A stretch of 64,000 nucleotides of DNA from Darksidea phi (GCA_030770425.1 JASJFT010000070.1:62001-126000), one strand, 5' to 3'. Positions 22,082-33,313 are shown, counted from the stretch's first letter. A program made the numbers and translations. Notes: a model not told the origin generated them from the letters alone.

Positions 22082-23121
22082 ATGATGGGGTTGCCTAGGG
22101 TGTGCTTGCCGGGTCGCTCTTTTGCCTCCAACGGGTCTCTCGTCCGGCTTGCCAGCCCCGTGTTTCGCTCAACCAGAGTCGCCGTCGCCATTCCACAGCG
22201 CCAATTCAGCTCTGCTGTTAATCTCGAGAAAATCTCCGCGAATGTGTGAAGTAAGAATGCGCGGTCAGTGGCGGTAGTGCAGGTGCCGAAGCGGTCCACC
22301 AAGGCTTCGGTGGCAGCATTGTTTCGGCTTAGAGATGTATGTATATAACTATTCACTTGAATATTGAATAGCAAACTTGGGATACTCCTGCTTTTTCGGT
22401 CACGTGCATCTCAAATTAAACAAATTGTAGTGTCAATCTTGGAATGAAAATGGATCGTGTCACCTACGACTTTACCGCTGCCTTTATCGAGCTGGCAAGC
22501 GAGAAACAAGCCCTAAAGGCGATAGAGCTTCTCAACGAGAACGAAACATCAGGCAACAAAGTGACCGTCAGCCTTCCAAGACCAGACTTCATTTGGAACC
22601 GCTCCGCGCCGAAGGAATTCAAGCGTGGAGTCTGAGTGGACGACGGAATCAAGGAAGCCGTTAAACCGATCCTCGAAAATCGTCGCGTCGCGTTCAGCGT
22701 CAAACCTCCCGGATAGGCTGAGTTCACGGCCCCAATCGGGACCGGCAATAGATCTAACGAAGAGGTCAACAAGCGTACTCTAATCTCGTTTGGTCCCGAG
22801 TCCATTAGCCAAATTTCGCCGAACTAGGGCGATCTGAAGGATACCCCGCGGTTAATCTGCTTCGTCGACATAAAGACCGCAGACGGAGCCGAGGAAGCTA
22901 TGCGCAAACTCCACGATACGGAGGTCGATGGGCGCAATATTGGGATCTAGTTAATGCAGCTGCCACCGTGGAAGGCGTATCAGATTGGAAAAGTGGACAA
23001 GCAAAAATTGACGCTGTTGCAGCAGAAGGGTTTGGCGCCACCCCCGGAGGAGATTGACGAGGAGAGGTATTCGGTACCGTTTTTCAAGAGGTCTAGGATG
23101 GCGCCGAAGAAGAGGGCCTAG
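22082..23121 (+). pseudogene. RRM-type RNA-binding protein, probably mitochondrial, inactivated
   Basis: The first part (from ATG at 22082) ends in VAIPQRQFSSAV, an Arg-rich presequence-like stretch. Two RRM-like parts follow: AFIELASEKQALKAIELLN near 22470, and ICFVDIKTADGAEEAMRKLH near 22860. The second contains the RNP-1-like strand and helix. The frame is broken by stops after ISANV, FKRGV, SVKPPG, SISQISPN and GRNIGI. Most fit Trp codons (TGG) turned to TGA or TAG by one G-to-A change. The C-terminus (KRSRMAPKKRA) is basic. Decay by point transition is the simplest reading; I did not resolve whether an intron once lay near 22340-22440. Confidence 0.55.
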
Positions 23122-24226
23122 TCTATCTCCAGGCATAGAAGAGGGGTCGATTGGTGGAGAGGAGGATATGCGAGGTCAGCGTACGTGGGGTCTACACGGG
23201 GTCCACCTGTAACATCATGTACATATACCTATCACCCACGGCGTTTGCATACTGAATGCGTAGCCTCTATCTACATGCTTATAGGCCAAACAGATCCCCA
23301 GAAAGCGTACTCCCAACAACCTTCGCCTTCCGTCTTCCAACCTTCCAGAACCTAATAAAAGTCCTATATGCCAAGCAACCGCTTGACAACCACAACGTTT
23401 TGACGGGGCTGGGTCTCCGCAGTAAAGCCTAAAGCCTGCCGAGGTCGGGGAATCGTCCCAAATGTCCGCCAAGCGAACCCCGCTTTTCGGGGAGAATACC
23501 ACCTGCGGACATTGCGCCGAGGGGTCAAGTTTTGGCGAGCGATTTATGCGAGTGGCTACGGTACATGCAAGACATAATTGCTGGTTCGTAAATAGTGCCA
23601 AATCGGCGGGGCGAGACCCCGCGTTGCGTGCGGTCTTTGGGGTTTGGATACTGCGCATACTGACAACGGGCGCGTACTGCACGCGCTTGTGCAAGTTGCT
23701 GTTGAATGTTGAATGGAAAAGGGCAATGTCTGCGCGTAATGTGCTTATTGAAGAACGCAGCATGCTCGGAACCTCGTTGTATGCGTTGGTGTGCATTACA
23801 ACCACTATAATATCGCGCGATCGAGACTGCTCGATTTAGCCTAGGGTGTTGATTTTCGCGCTTATCGGCACGTCTCACAGACGACGATCAAACTAGGTGT
23901 TGCGCATAAATGACCTGACGCGCCGCACAGCCACGATGCGGCTCTCCCCATGTATCATTGCTAAACATCGCGTCTGTCACGCCAGCAATCTTGAAGCCCA
24001 CAGGCAGTTTCAGGCTCGCAAGACGCTAACGCTATTGTGGGTACTCCACGACGCTGGCACGATGGGCACGCGAGACGGAACTTGTGTATAAGAACGAAGA
24101 AGCATCTCAGCACTATTCCATTCCCTCCAACACATCTCCTTCCCTTCTCTTCTTCGGCAGGTCCGCTACTTTATTCGGCCTATAAGCTAGTTTTCTTTGA
24201 TATACGACAAACCACGTGCCGTCAAT
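23122..24226. other. Intergenic; promoter side of the small secreted protein
   Basis: No gene was seen. Near the right end a GTATAAG element (about 24086) is followed by a C/T-rich stretch before the ATG, as often found in fungal promoters. Confidence 0.45.
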
Positions 24227-24508
24227 ATGAAGCTAACCGCCGTCATCGCCCTCGCCATCCTGAGCTTCGCTTCTGCCACTCCTATACCCGAACCCCAGGG
24301 CGCCTTCGGCGACAACGCCATCTCCGTGGAGGAGGCGCTCAATGGCGACAACGAGCCCGGCACTCCCGTTGTTGACGGCAGTCTCAACTTGAGAGCAGGC
24401 CAGTCTTGCACTACTACCTCGACCCGCGGCGTACTCGGCTGCGATGATGGCACCGGTGGCACATTCAACAAGAAGATCAGCAAGCGGGCAACACCGTCAA
24501 CCGCATAA
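24227..24508 (+). CDS. Small secreted protein, 93 residues
   Basis: The ATG at 24227 is preferred to the one 30 bases upstream because it starts a signal peptide at once: MKLTAVIALAILSFASA, then a probable cleavage site before TPIPEPQ. The mature part has about 75 residues, is rich in Gly, Thr and Asp, and has only two cysteines (SCTTTSTRGVLGC), which could form one disulfide. Near the end is a dibasic SKR, a possible Kex2 site. A TATA-like element and a C/T-rich tract lie upstream, supporting expression. Size and composition fit an effector-like or cell-surface peptide. I do not recognise the family. Confidence 0.6.
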   Translation: MKLTAVIALAILSFASATPIPEPQGAFGDNAISVEEALNGDNEPGTPVVDGSLNLRAGQSCTTTSTRGVLGCDDGTGGTFNKKISKRATPSTA

Positions 24509-25595
24509 TTGGGGAGGGCAATAACTAAATGGGTGGTGAGAGGACGGGTTGAGGGCGGGGTTGGGAGACGTGGTCGCACGTTCGAAACCTGGAACTCGTA
24601 TCAGGACGGAATATGTGAAGATATTGTATCAGGGGCACAGGAAACCTTATACGCTCTCGAATAGGTCGTCTTATGACTTAGTGCTTATACATCGATACCC
24701 GCATTCTCGCTTACGAATTGACTGTACTGTGTAGTCCACCCCTCCTAAACTACCTGGCTCCTTTTTCTTAGTCGCGCCCATCTTTCATTAGACGTCTTCT
24801 CGCATATCTCGGTTGTGTGGCTCGTTGGATTCACTTTCCAACTCTTAACAAGTCACGTGGTCTTGCGATAGTTCGATGCGCTCATGAGTCTGACACGCAA
24901 TCTTCGATGCCACAAAGGATCACGGAAGGTTGGTGCGGGTATGAAAGAAAGGCATGGCTTACTAGTTCTTCATGCTGGCTAGTGGGCGCGTCTTTGGAAT
25001 CGTGGTCCTAAAGTGCCCGGAAGCCCTTACGTTTACGTTCAGGTTCAGGTTGAAGTCTCGCCCGGTGTAGGCTGTAGCGCCTTTAATTGGACCAAAAGGA
25101 GGGCAATTCTCATGCATAGAACGATTAAGACTAGCCTAGATGAGACAAATACGGGAGCGTTGGCCGGGTGTGATGGGTGTCCATAGAAGTGAGACGAGGG
25201 ATTAGCGTGCGTCACTAGACCGGGACAGGAAAGGCTTTTCTTCTCCACTAATGCCACCACACTGCACACATTCTGGCTGTTATGTACAATGGTACCTCGC
25301 CCTTCCATCTCTCCCGATAGTCAATGTGCTGCGCAGTGAAATTTTTCCTCCGCGGCTGTTGATTTCATGCTGTTAAACTCCAACGCAATGAGGTCGGGCG
25401 TCTCGCGGCCCAACTGACAAGCTAGCTCGGTCACGTCCACAGTGGCGCGTTTCACCTTGTCGCTGGAAATGTCGGTAACGTACTCCAAAAGCGAGCCGCC
25501 CACCTTGCTAGTTTTCGTAATACGTCAACCTAAAACTATAATAGCTTAACCATCTACTACTCAATTGCCCTATAAAGAAGTAGATATTCATTATA
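24509..25595. other. Intergenic, no convincing gene
   Basis: A minus-strand 60-residue frame at 25321-25503 has protein-like composition but no recognisable motif. It may be a truncated gene piece next to the MITE-like element. From about 25504 the sequence becomes A/T-rich and resembles 44,300-44,440. Confidence 0.4.
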
Positions 25596-25882
25596 GCACG
25601 CGCCGCGCCCTCTTTTATAAGGCTCGGGCTGTTACCCTTGTAATTATACCGTAACGTAAACCTTAGATAATTATAGGTAATAACTACAACTAATAACCTT
25701 CTTATATTTTAAGGTATATAGGATAAAATCGAATGAGTAGCAGCCATCGCGTCGTCGTCCCGAATACCCTGAAACGCAAGAAGGTTGTTGGTTGTAGTTA
25801 TTATGTGTGATTGCCTGAGGTTCACGTCACGGCATAACTACGAGGGCAACGGCCCAAGCCTCATAGAGGGCGTGGCGCGTGC
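25596..25882. mobile_element. MITE-like element with long terminal inverted repeats
   Basis: The left end GCACGCGCCGCGCCCTC and the right end GAGGGCGTGGCGCGTGC are inverted copies. The similarity continues inward for about 65-90 bases with mismatches: the left GGCTCGGGCTGTTACCC faces the right GGGCAACGGCCCAAGCC. An inner pair (AACTAATAACCTTCTT and AAGAAGGTTGTTGGTT) extends the hairpin. It has no coding capacity. Relatives occur at 38,974-39,235 and 42,711-42,800. Confidence 0.7.
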
Positions 25883-26382
25883 CGTGGCGCAACGTTCTGA
25901 GGCTCATAGTATATTAGTATAGTGATCCCTAGGGAGAAAGGTCCGTGCTTCTTCCTCCCATTCCAAAATCTCTTCACTAGGAGTGGGATTGGGATGGGAT
26001 GGTACGGGAAGAAAAAGCCATTTCCATTTCCCCACCCTTCCCCTACCGTGATGGGGCATACCTATTGCCCGAAACCACTATCGTAAAGAAAAAGGAAAAT
26101 AAAGAAAAAGACAAATAAAGCCAAGGGACATAACTATGATAACGAAACAACCTCTACATCTGGAGACACCTCCCTCTCCATTAGCTTAACTCCATCTGCT
26201 TAACTCCATCCAATCCGTTCTCAGCCTTAGTTACTACCTCGGTGGAAGCTACGTTAGCAAGCTTATCAACAGTCTTTAAAGCTACTATCTCTAGAGCTAA
26301 TGGCGCCTAGGTATCAACTTGTATTTCCTCCTCAGTCCACTCTACCACGCTAGACTCTGCTTCCTGTTCCACAATCGTGGCC
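25883..26382. other. Intergenic, 3' flank of the T5orf172 gene
   Basis: Contains A-rich stretches (26,090-26,120) but no gene. Confidence 0.5.
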
Positions 26383-29049
26383 TCATCGTCCTCCTGAGAC
26401 CTGAGCTCTCGCTCGTGTTTGTACGGTCTGTTTAACAAGCTCGCTTTGCGGCTTCACTTCGTCCTCGTTATTCGGCTTCACTTCTTCGTCTTCCACCGGA
26501 CGACCGAGGTCGTCGGTGGTGCAAGCTTTCCGCTTTTCATCAAGATATAAGTTGACCAACGCATCCGAGATATCCATTCCCCATGGCGCTGATGCATCTT
26601 GATCACCATCCGGAGCTTCGAGAATTGGTGAAGGAGGCAACGGTATCTGCTCAGGCAGTAACTTTTCCTCAACTGACACCCCCTTCGAAGACGACGACGC
26701 CGCCGCCGCCGCCTTCCCGCGTAGTGCTTTGTCGTCGGATAGCGTTTGCTTCTCAAGAACCAACTGCGTTTTGAACAGCGACTGGAAGGGCGAGGACCCA
26801 GTCTTCAGCAAGGGCTCAGATGTAGACGATGAAATTGCTTCAAAGCCGAAATCAGTTTTGAGGAATGCGCTAGTATCGAAGAGGGTCTTTGGTAATGAAT
26901 CTGATTTGGGGAGCGGCTCGCTCTTGGAAAACGGATCCGTCTTGAACGGTGACTGTATCTTAAATAGCGGCTCTTTAGTAGACGGCTGGAAAATACTCGA
27001 CGATTGTTCGACACTAGAAGGTGGCTTAGCCCCAAGAATGGATGGTGCTTTTGATTGCGCTCCGGTGCTAAAGGATAGTTTGGTGTCTGGCGATGAATCG
27101 CATTTGAACAACAACTCGCTTTTGGAAAGAGTGTCCGTTTTGAGCAATGACTGTGCTCCAAAAAGCGACACTTTGTTGACTGGTAGCTCTTTCGTAAACA
27201 GTGACTCCGTCGTAAGCGGTGCCTGTTTTGTGAACGACCCACTAAACGAGAAGGGCTCAACTCTGGACGCTGATTCGGAGTTAAAGGCGTATGGGGTTTT
27301 GGATAGTACTCCGTTATTGTTCAGTAATTCACTGCTGAGAGGTTGGGTCGCTTTAAACTGCGAGTCGCTCTTGGGTAGTAGCTCGGTCTTGAACAGTGGC
27401 TGTGCCTTGGCCAGTGGCTCTGTGACCCAAAGTGGTCCATCACTCGACGACAGCTCAATCTTAGATGAAGACCCGTGTGAGAAGACAAACAGTCCCTTAG
27501 ATGGTGCTTTAGAGACTGGTTCGGTCTTTAGTAGTGGCCTCGCGTTGACTTGCGGGTCCACCTTGGACTGTTTATCCGCTTTGGGAGGGGAGACTCCGGC
27601 CATTGGTATTCGTGAAGGCAATGTCTCGCTCTTTACCCGAAGTTTCGGTTTTCTTAGTGCCTCCAGCTCAGCCCGTATCGAAGCTAGGCCGTCCGAAATT
27701 TCCTCGTAGCTCATTGACTCCTTATATTTCGGTTCGCCTGGAACGCGTCTCTGCTCCTCAATCTTCGATGTGGTTTTCACACCTACCGGTTCTTTCTCGA
27801 CCGCTGCCTTTTTCTTGATGGAAGCCTCGTAATGCTCTAGTAATTTCGTTGACGTGACGATTTCACCATTCGCAACCAGCATTCCTACAACCTTCTCCCA
27901 CCTAGTTTTTAGCGACCCATTCGACTCATAAGGATTAGCCTTCTTGAAGAAATTTGCCCAGTTCTCCAGCACTTGTATCGCTCTGTCTTGGCTGACTTCA
28001 AACCACTCCTGGTGACTCACTTGACAATGCTCAGCCTTGCACCTCCGCTCCCGGCGCCACTCCTTGATCAGCTCATGGTGCGTCAGGGTCTCAGCGCGCT
28101 GCGCATTTGGAACATTATCCACACTGAACAATTTATTGGGTATATATCCACACTTCGACCAACGCTCGAGCCGGGCATCGACGGAAACTGCCGTCCAACC
28201 AATTTTAACGTGGCCTGGAGAAGAAGCCCGGTTGAAAATATAAACCGATCCAGTCTCAAAGTCTCGCTTATACAGAGGTTTGCGGATTTTCCATGAGACG
28301 GCGTCCTTAGGAGAGGGTTTTTGTATGTGTGGTTGGAATTCGGATAGGGAGGCCTGGGAGTACAGCGCGGTGAGTCTAGAGACAGGGGTCGCGGAAAAGT
28401 TTACTTCGCGGGAGCGGAGGTTGTAGCGCGCTTCGCTTCCCGAAGGTTGTAATCCGACTTGCGTAGTGTTTGAAATTATGCGAGAGGTACGTGGGGCGGG
28501 TGTTGGGCTCGCGTCGGGCCCCGAAGGTGTTGAACTGGTACTAAATGACGATTGGCTACCCGACCGGTAGTAGGACGGATTAGTCAAAGGCGTCTCGATC
28601 GTGGTATTACGATTGGGAGTTGATGTAGCGGAGGTAGCGTAGGTACTAGAAGCTGAACTACTAGCCCACAATGTCGGTGCAGAAGTTGCAGGAGTGGACG
28701 GTTCGGCAGCTTGTCTCTGGGTCCCTTCTAACCGCCGTTGGGTTAGAATCTCATCTAACCATCGCTCAGCTAACGGTATCAAGACTCCGAGGTTCACAAT
28801 GCGATCTCTGTGCTGCGCTCTAGCTTCTCTACAACAATTGCATAAGATATACTCTATGATATCGTCGATAAAGACATCCTCGCTTTGAGTGATACGCCGA
28901 TGAATGTCGATTGCCTGATTGTTGTCTCGGCAAAACCATCGACATCTGAGGCCTTTCTGGGTGATAAAGATGCATTGATTTTGCGTTGCAGGGTCGAGAT
29001 CGTTAAATCTGATAAAGAAATCTAACTTTACACGTAGATTATGAGACAT
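26383..29049 (-). CDS. T5orf172/GIY-YIG-like domain protein with long degenerate repeat tail
   Basis: This single-exon 888-residue protein has three parts. Residues 1-105 are conserved-looking (CIFITQKGLRCRWFC, then YILCNCCREA), with paired cysteines that could bind metal. After a Ser/Thr/Pro-rich linker, residues 267-370 carry a T5orf172 domain of the GIY-YIG-like superfamily: GSVYIFNRASSPGHVKIGWT, then RLERWSKCGY, RAETLTHHEL and SHQEWFEV. Residues about 503-765 are degenerate repeats of roughly 9-12 residues around the theme LFKTxxLSKSD. The C-terminus is acidic (VEDEEVKPNNEDEVKPQ). Members of this superfamily are thought to bind or cut DNA. The Tyr of YIF, the Arg of RLERW and the Glu of RAET could form an active site, but this is not proved. 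The repeat tail gives a 326-residue mirror frame on the other strand, judged not real. Confidence 0.85.
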   Translation of the reverse strand: MSHNLRVKLDFFIRFNDLDPATQNQCIFITQKGLRCRWFCRDNNQAIDIHRRITQSEDVFIDDIIEYILCNCCREARAQHRDRIVNLGVLIPLAERWLDEILTQRRLEGTQRQAAEPSTPATSAPTLWASSSASSTYATSATSTPNRNTTIETPLTNPSYYRSGSQSSFSTSSTPSGPDASPTPAPRTSRIISNTTQVGLQPSGSEARYNLRSREVNFSATPVSRLTALYSQASLSEFQPHIQKPSPKDAVSWKIRKPLYKRDFETGSVYIFNRASSPGHVKIGWTAVSVDARLERWSKCGYIPNKLFSVDNVPNAQRAETLTHHELIKEWRRERRCKAEHCQVSHQEWFEVSQDRAIQVLENWANFFKKANPYESNGSLKTRWEKVVGMLVANGEIVTSTKLLEHYEASIKKKAAVEKEPVGVKTTSKIEEQRRVPGEPKYKESMSYEEISDGLASIRAELEALRKPKLRVKSETLPSRIPMAGVSPPKADKQSKVDPQVNARPLLKTEPVSKAPSKGLFVFSHGSSSKIELSSSDGPLWVTEPLAKAQPLFKTELLPKSDSQFKATQPLSSELLNNNGVLSKTPYAFNSESASRVEPFSFSGSFTKQAPLTTESLFTKELPVNKVSLFGAQSLLKTDTLSKSELLFKCDSSPDTKLSFSTGAQSKAPSILGAKPPSSVEQSSSIFQPSTKEPLFKIQSPFKTDPFSKSEPLPKSDSLPKTLFDTSAFLKTDFGFEAISSSTSEPLLKTGSSPFQSLFKTQLVLEKQTLSDDKALRGKAAAAASSSSKGVSVEEKLLPEQIPLPPSPILEAPDGDQDASAPWGMDISDALVNLYLDEKRKACTTDDLGRPVEDEEVKPNNEDEVKPQSELVKQTVQTRARAQVSGGR

Positions 29050-29849
29050 CGCTAGGCGTGCGAACTACAGCTCCACCTTAGATCGCAGGGGCCAACGGGA
29101 TTTATGTGGATCACTGGACCACCCCGCGTAGAGTGATCCGCGGCTATATTGCCTACTCTCGTGTCGGACTCGCATGACCTACTTCGGCCCTAAGGAGCCG
29201 GACTACCGGTGCTGCATAGCCACGCTGTCAGCACAGCCACGCTGTCAGCCCTGGGCAGGAACCCCCTCCGCACGAGCTAATGATAGTAGAAGCGCTAAGC
29301 TACCCTACCCACACCACCCAAATCAGGCTGCCATGAGAGAAGACACTAGAATCAACAACGCTCCATACTCCTGTGGGTATGACAGGTGTGCCTCATAGCT
29401 TGTACTATCTCGTTGTGCCCGACACGCGCCATTTAGGCTACCGGGGTTGGCTTGTTATTTTCTTCTCTCTAAACTCTAAATGCCTTGTCGTGCCATGTTT
29501 GATGAATTGGGGAGGTGGCACGCGCGATGTACAAGCTTGCAGGCGGAACTTGCTTCAAGCAAGCTTTTCATTTCGGTTGGCCCGAACTCTTATTCCGTAC
29601 ACCTTGCTCTATATTATGTATTGCCGCCCACCTCTGCGGCGACGTTCCGCTTGAAGGGTTTCGAATCTTTCCAGAGTCCGCGAACTTATCACTGTGGGCG
29701 CAGAGCTAGATTCTACCAACACTACCCTTACGTATATTGCAGATCACGGACGAATGTTCCGTACTCACTTAGATATCACTGATACCTCCTAGCTTCGCAT
29801 TCAAACATACTGTCGTAGCAGCGGCCGCGTCGTCAGCCACCTTGATACC
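29050..29849. other. Intergenic between two minus-strand genes
   Basis: Only short, non-protein-like frames were seen. The left part is the 5' flank of the T5orf172 gene. Confidence 0.45.
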
Positions 29850-31141
29850 ATGGAACGCGAAAAAACATATACGGTGCCCCGGGATGCAGCTTGATGACAG
29901 CCTCGCTACTACTCGCTATCCACTTCATGCTCATCAATAATGAATCACCCAAGAGCGGATCCGCCGTGTCGCAAGTGAACAGGGCAGGTGGCAACGAGCC
30001 AAACGGTGAGTCTCCCGCGAGTTGCTGCATGCCGTCGTATAGCGGCGATATCAGCGGTATTCCATCGCGCCTCAACACCGGCTCCATCAACGTATGCTTC
30101 GATAAACTTTTCGACCATCTCGCGGTCGATTAGGACAGTGGGCTTGTCATGCACCGTGTTCGGCAGGTTCAGCGTCAAGTCGAATATACCGTTGATAAGC
30201 AAGACGGTATCGAGGCGGTGCTGAGGGTGGGAGCGCATCAAACCGAACCTTGCCGGTGCTGCGTAGTTCCCGCCCGCAGACGCGCCGAATACAGAAATTA
30301 GGTTATCGACCAGGTATTCAGCTACGTCGATGCAGTCGTGGAGACCCGCAGGAAATGGATGCTCGGGCGCAAATCAGTAGCCGACCGAAATAGCTGTGAC
30401 TCGATGGTTGTTCACTTTTTTTTGCTTTTCCCAGGAAAAGCTGCATTGCGCAACTATGCTTTTGTAGGGGAGTCTTTCTACTCTAATGATAAACTGTATA
30501 CATCTGAAGACCAGTACTGAAATTTCAACTGTACATGAAAAGAGTGGGACGCTTGACGTCGGCCAGTGGGCAGCCAATACTGGCTTCATCCGACACGGGC
30601 CTCAACACGCGACCCAGAAGAAGGGGGTGGGATGCAGGAGAGGGGAACTGCTGGAACCAAGGGATGCGAACCAAGGGAGCAGCGCTCATCTACCGTTCAC
30701 ACTGAATGGCCACATACGAAGGTATAAAGGCGCGATGATCTTAAGCATCCCACCTTGACTACAGGAGTAGTATGAGCTGTTGGTATTTAATGAGAATTGG
30801 AAGAAATACGCGCTCCTTGTGCGAGCCCATGATGAACCCACCGCCGTGAAAGTATAGATAGATGCCTGTAGTGGGGTTGCTATTGTCAAGCTTGTAGACT
30901 CGTATTGGAATGTCCCGGCCGGGCTCGCGAGACGGGACGGTGGCGTCTTGCGCTTCGGGAAGTAGAGGGTGGACGGGAAACCTGTTTTGCCCTCTAAACC
31001 ACTCCGTCGGTATTTTGGAACTCCCACTTCGTACCACCTTGCGGCGCTACAGGTGGCTCTTAGCGTCTGGTTGAGCTTTTCCGTGCTCGCATCTGCGCTG
31101 CTTGCCTGCAAGTCAGCAGCCTCGAAGGTGATGTTTCCCAT
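29850..31141 (-). pseudogene. HSL-type alpha/beta hydrolase, inactivated
   Basis: From ATG at 31141 (MGNITFEAADL) the minus strand reads into IPIRVYKLDNSNPTTGIYLY and the oxyanion motif FHGGGFIMGSH. After about 340 unrelated bases the protein resumes: APEHPFPAGLHDCIDVAEYL, then the nucleophile elbow VFGASAGGNYAAP, LPPALFTCDTADPLLGDSLL (with the acidic catalytic residue) and KLHPGAPYMFF, where the usual catalytic His after GAPH is replaced by Tyr. At least one frameshift near 31000 and a stop just before APEHPF break the gene. This class (alpha/beta hydrolase fold-3) hydrolyses small esters. Confidence 0.7.
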
Positions 31142-31739
31142 GTTGACTGTGTACGGTTTTGCATCCTATGCTGTTGACGAATAACGAAAAGGAGGAAGTG
31201 GCGGCTTCATGAAGAAATGGCGGGGTCGGCTAACACGAGGATGTTGGTGACGTTATAAACCTGCCACATAGGCTGCGTTGAACCGACTTCCTTTATGGGC
31301 TGTAGTTTAAGCAAGGATGAGCACTAAAGTATATAATATGCAATCGCTGGTCATTTTGCCTTATCACGAATCGGCTAGATTCAAAGGCACACGATATCTG
31401 GTTCGACAGTTCGGTCTTGGCCCCTATCGATTGTCACCATCACTCTGCGCCGAATTCATCATCTAACCTTTGTCTTTGGTCTCCGCATCTCTGCAGCAGC
31501 GGCAGCGACTGCACCGTTACAACCTTTGCCGCCCAGACTGGATCCATGGTGCACAACACCTGCAACTCCGGTGCACAACAGCTTCTACCGTCCCAGTGAC
31601 TCGCACTATCAACCATCCTGGGCAATTCCCGACACTTTTCGTTCTCCAGACCGCCTATCTGTCGCCTTCAGGCCGAAAGGCGCCGTCACCGTATCGGTTT
31701 ACGTATGATTCGGCTGACGTTGACTAATCACCTTCGTAC
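31142..31739. other. Divergent spacer between two dead hydrolase genes
   Basis: No intact gene. The right part may hold the eroded 5' end of the lipase pseudogene, but I could not assign a reading frame with confidence. Confidence 0.4.
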
Positions 31740-32663
31740 GGACTATACTGCGCTCACAGACGACGTCCCTAGCCTTGGTGTGCCCTCCGATACCTCACTT
31801 CAAGCCTTTTGCTCGGAAACGGGCTGAAACGTCTACTCACCGGGCTACGAGGGGCCCCTGACTGCCTTCGCGGCGAAGGTGCAACCCGGGCATGCAACGC
31901 TGGATGCGTAGTGCGCCGTTCTTAACTTGGCATAAAGGGCCATGTCCCTCAATGCGGACGGCATCATTCTCAACTTGTAGGGGTACAGCGGAGGTTCATC
32001 CGCGGCCGAGACAGCCGCTGAACCGCAGGTGCAATACGCGCCCGAGCTGAGCATTGCCGGCGTGGCCATGGGTGGTGCGATAGCCAACTTTTCAGCCGAT
32101 TTTGAGAATTTCTAACGGCACTACCATCGCTGGTGACTTGGTTAGCGTGATCTTGAGGCCGATGGTTGAGTATCCTGAAGCGTGAAGTTATATAGGTAGC
32201 TGTTTGGTGCAGGCTAAGCCCCGACGACATTTCACTACGTACCACAGAACCTTACGCAAGACGGCACTCTACTGTACTTTCAAAGACACCTACGGCTACT
32301 TCATCGGTGGCCCCGACGACCTCCACAATTCGCCCATCATGCGGAAGATCTATGCCACCGACACAGTTCTAGGCACACAGGGCATGCCCAGACTTCCGCT
32401 GCATGTGTACAAGGCCATTGGAGATACACACTACCTCATCCAAGGACATACGCACTGATGGAAAAATACTGTGTGTTCAGCGCCGATATCACCTATTAGC
32501 GTAACACGGTGGGCGGCCACGTTTCCGACACCATGAATGGCCAGCCTGGACCTTGGAGTGGCTGTCGAATATCTTCAACGAATCATCTGTGGTCAGCATG
32601 TCATGTTCAGTTCAGGACGTGACGGTGAACATCACCAACATCGCTGCTGAACACGCTGGCTGA
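31740..32663 (+). pseudogene. Secretory lipase (LIP family), inactivated
   Basis: The plus strand reads GYEGPLTAFAAKVQPGHATL, then a GYSGG nucleophile elbow followed by QVQYAPELSIAGVAMGG, later MPRLPLHVYKAIGDTHYL, and finally VGGHVSDTMNGQPG and VTVNITNIAAEHAG before TGA at 32661-32663. This is the order of fungal secretory lipases. In-frame stops follow ATLDA, LNLA, IILNL (31978-31980, where Trp is expected before GYSGG) and ADFENF. A frame change occurs near 32460. The stops are of the kind C-to-T or G-to-A change gives. Secretion cannot be checked because the 5' end is eroded. Confidence 0.65.
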
Positions 32664-33313
32664 AGTGGTTCTAGTTCGTCCACAATCGAACAATTCGCAC
32701 TGGCAGGCCTCTTTTATGTGCAGTGCTCACACTCACGTTTGGCTATCCCACTATAACCCATACTTGAAGTATAGTTCATGAGACAAGAGTTATTATTAAG
32801 TTTAGTAGCTAGCCAAAGTCATCCACGGATTATGACTCTCTTGAGCCGCACACATAAAAAAAATACTCTCTCGCTGCAGAAGCAGTGGACGCGATCGCGA
32901 AGTCGATAGGGAGAGACTTCACGCGCATTCCTTGTTATGGCCATTCAAACAGCCTTCGACGAGATCATATCCAAGATATCATGGCTAGATGGGCATATGG
33001 GTCGGTCCCGCGCGTTCGCCGCCTGGGTCTGCCGGTCGATTCGCCACGATTTTTACACGGGGAGAAGCTGGTGCGGTATAGCGAAGTGGCTATGTCGCCG
33101 ATGAGTGCGGAGAGCGCTCACGGTCTAGAACATATGTCGGTCTACTACGACCAATGGACGGGCAATATAAATAATGCCTGAGCATTATGCTTACTGAGAG
33201 AGAAGTTTTTGCGTCGCTTTCCCTCGAGGTCCGATCTCGCTAGCTCTCGGCGTCATGAGATCAGCACTGTTTGGGTAGAACAGGCTCAATGTTATGCGCT
33301 TGCCTATATAGCT
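32664..33313. other. Intergenic; one unassigned 98-residue frame
   Basis: A plus-strand frame at 32885-33181 has no motif I recognise and may be chance. The rest is the 3' flank of the PD-(D/E)XK-like gene. Confidence 0.35.

Noticed and set aside
26729..27709. Plus-strand open frame of 326 residues with repeated GSxLxNGSVL-like units
   Set aside because: It lies wholly antisense to the repeat tail of the T5orf172 gene. Its repeats mirror that tail, and it has no domain of its own.
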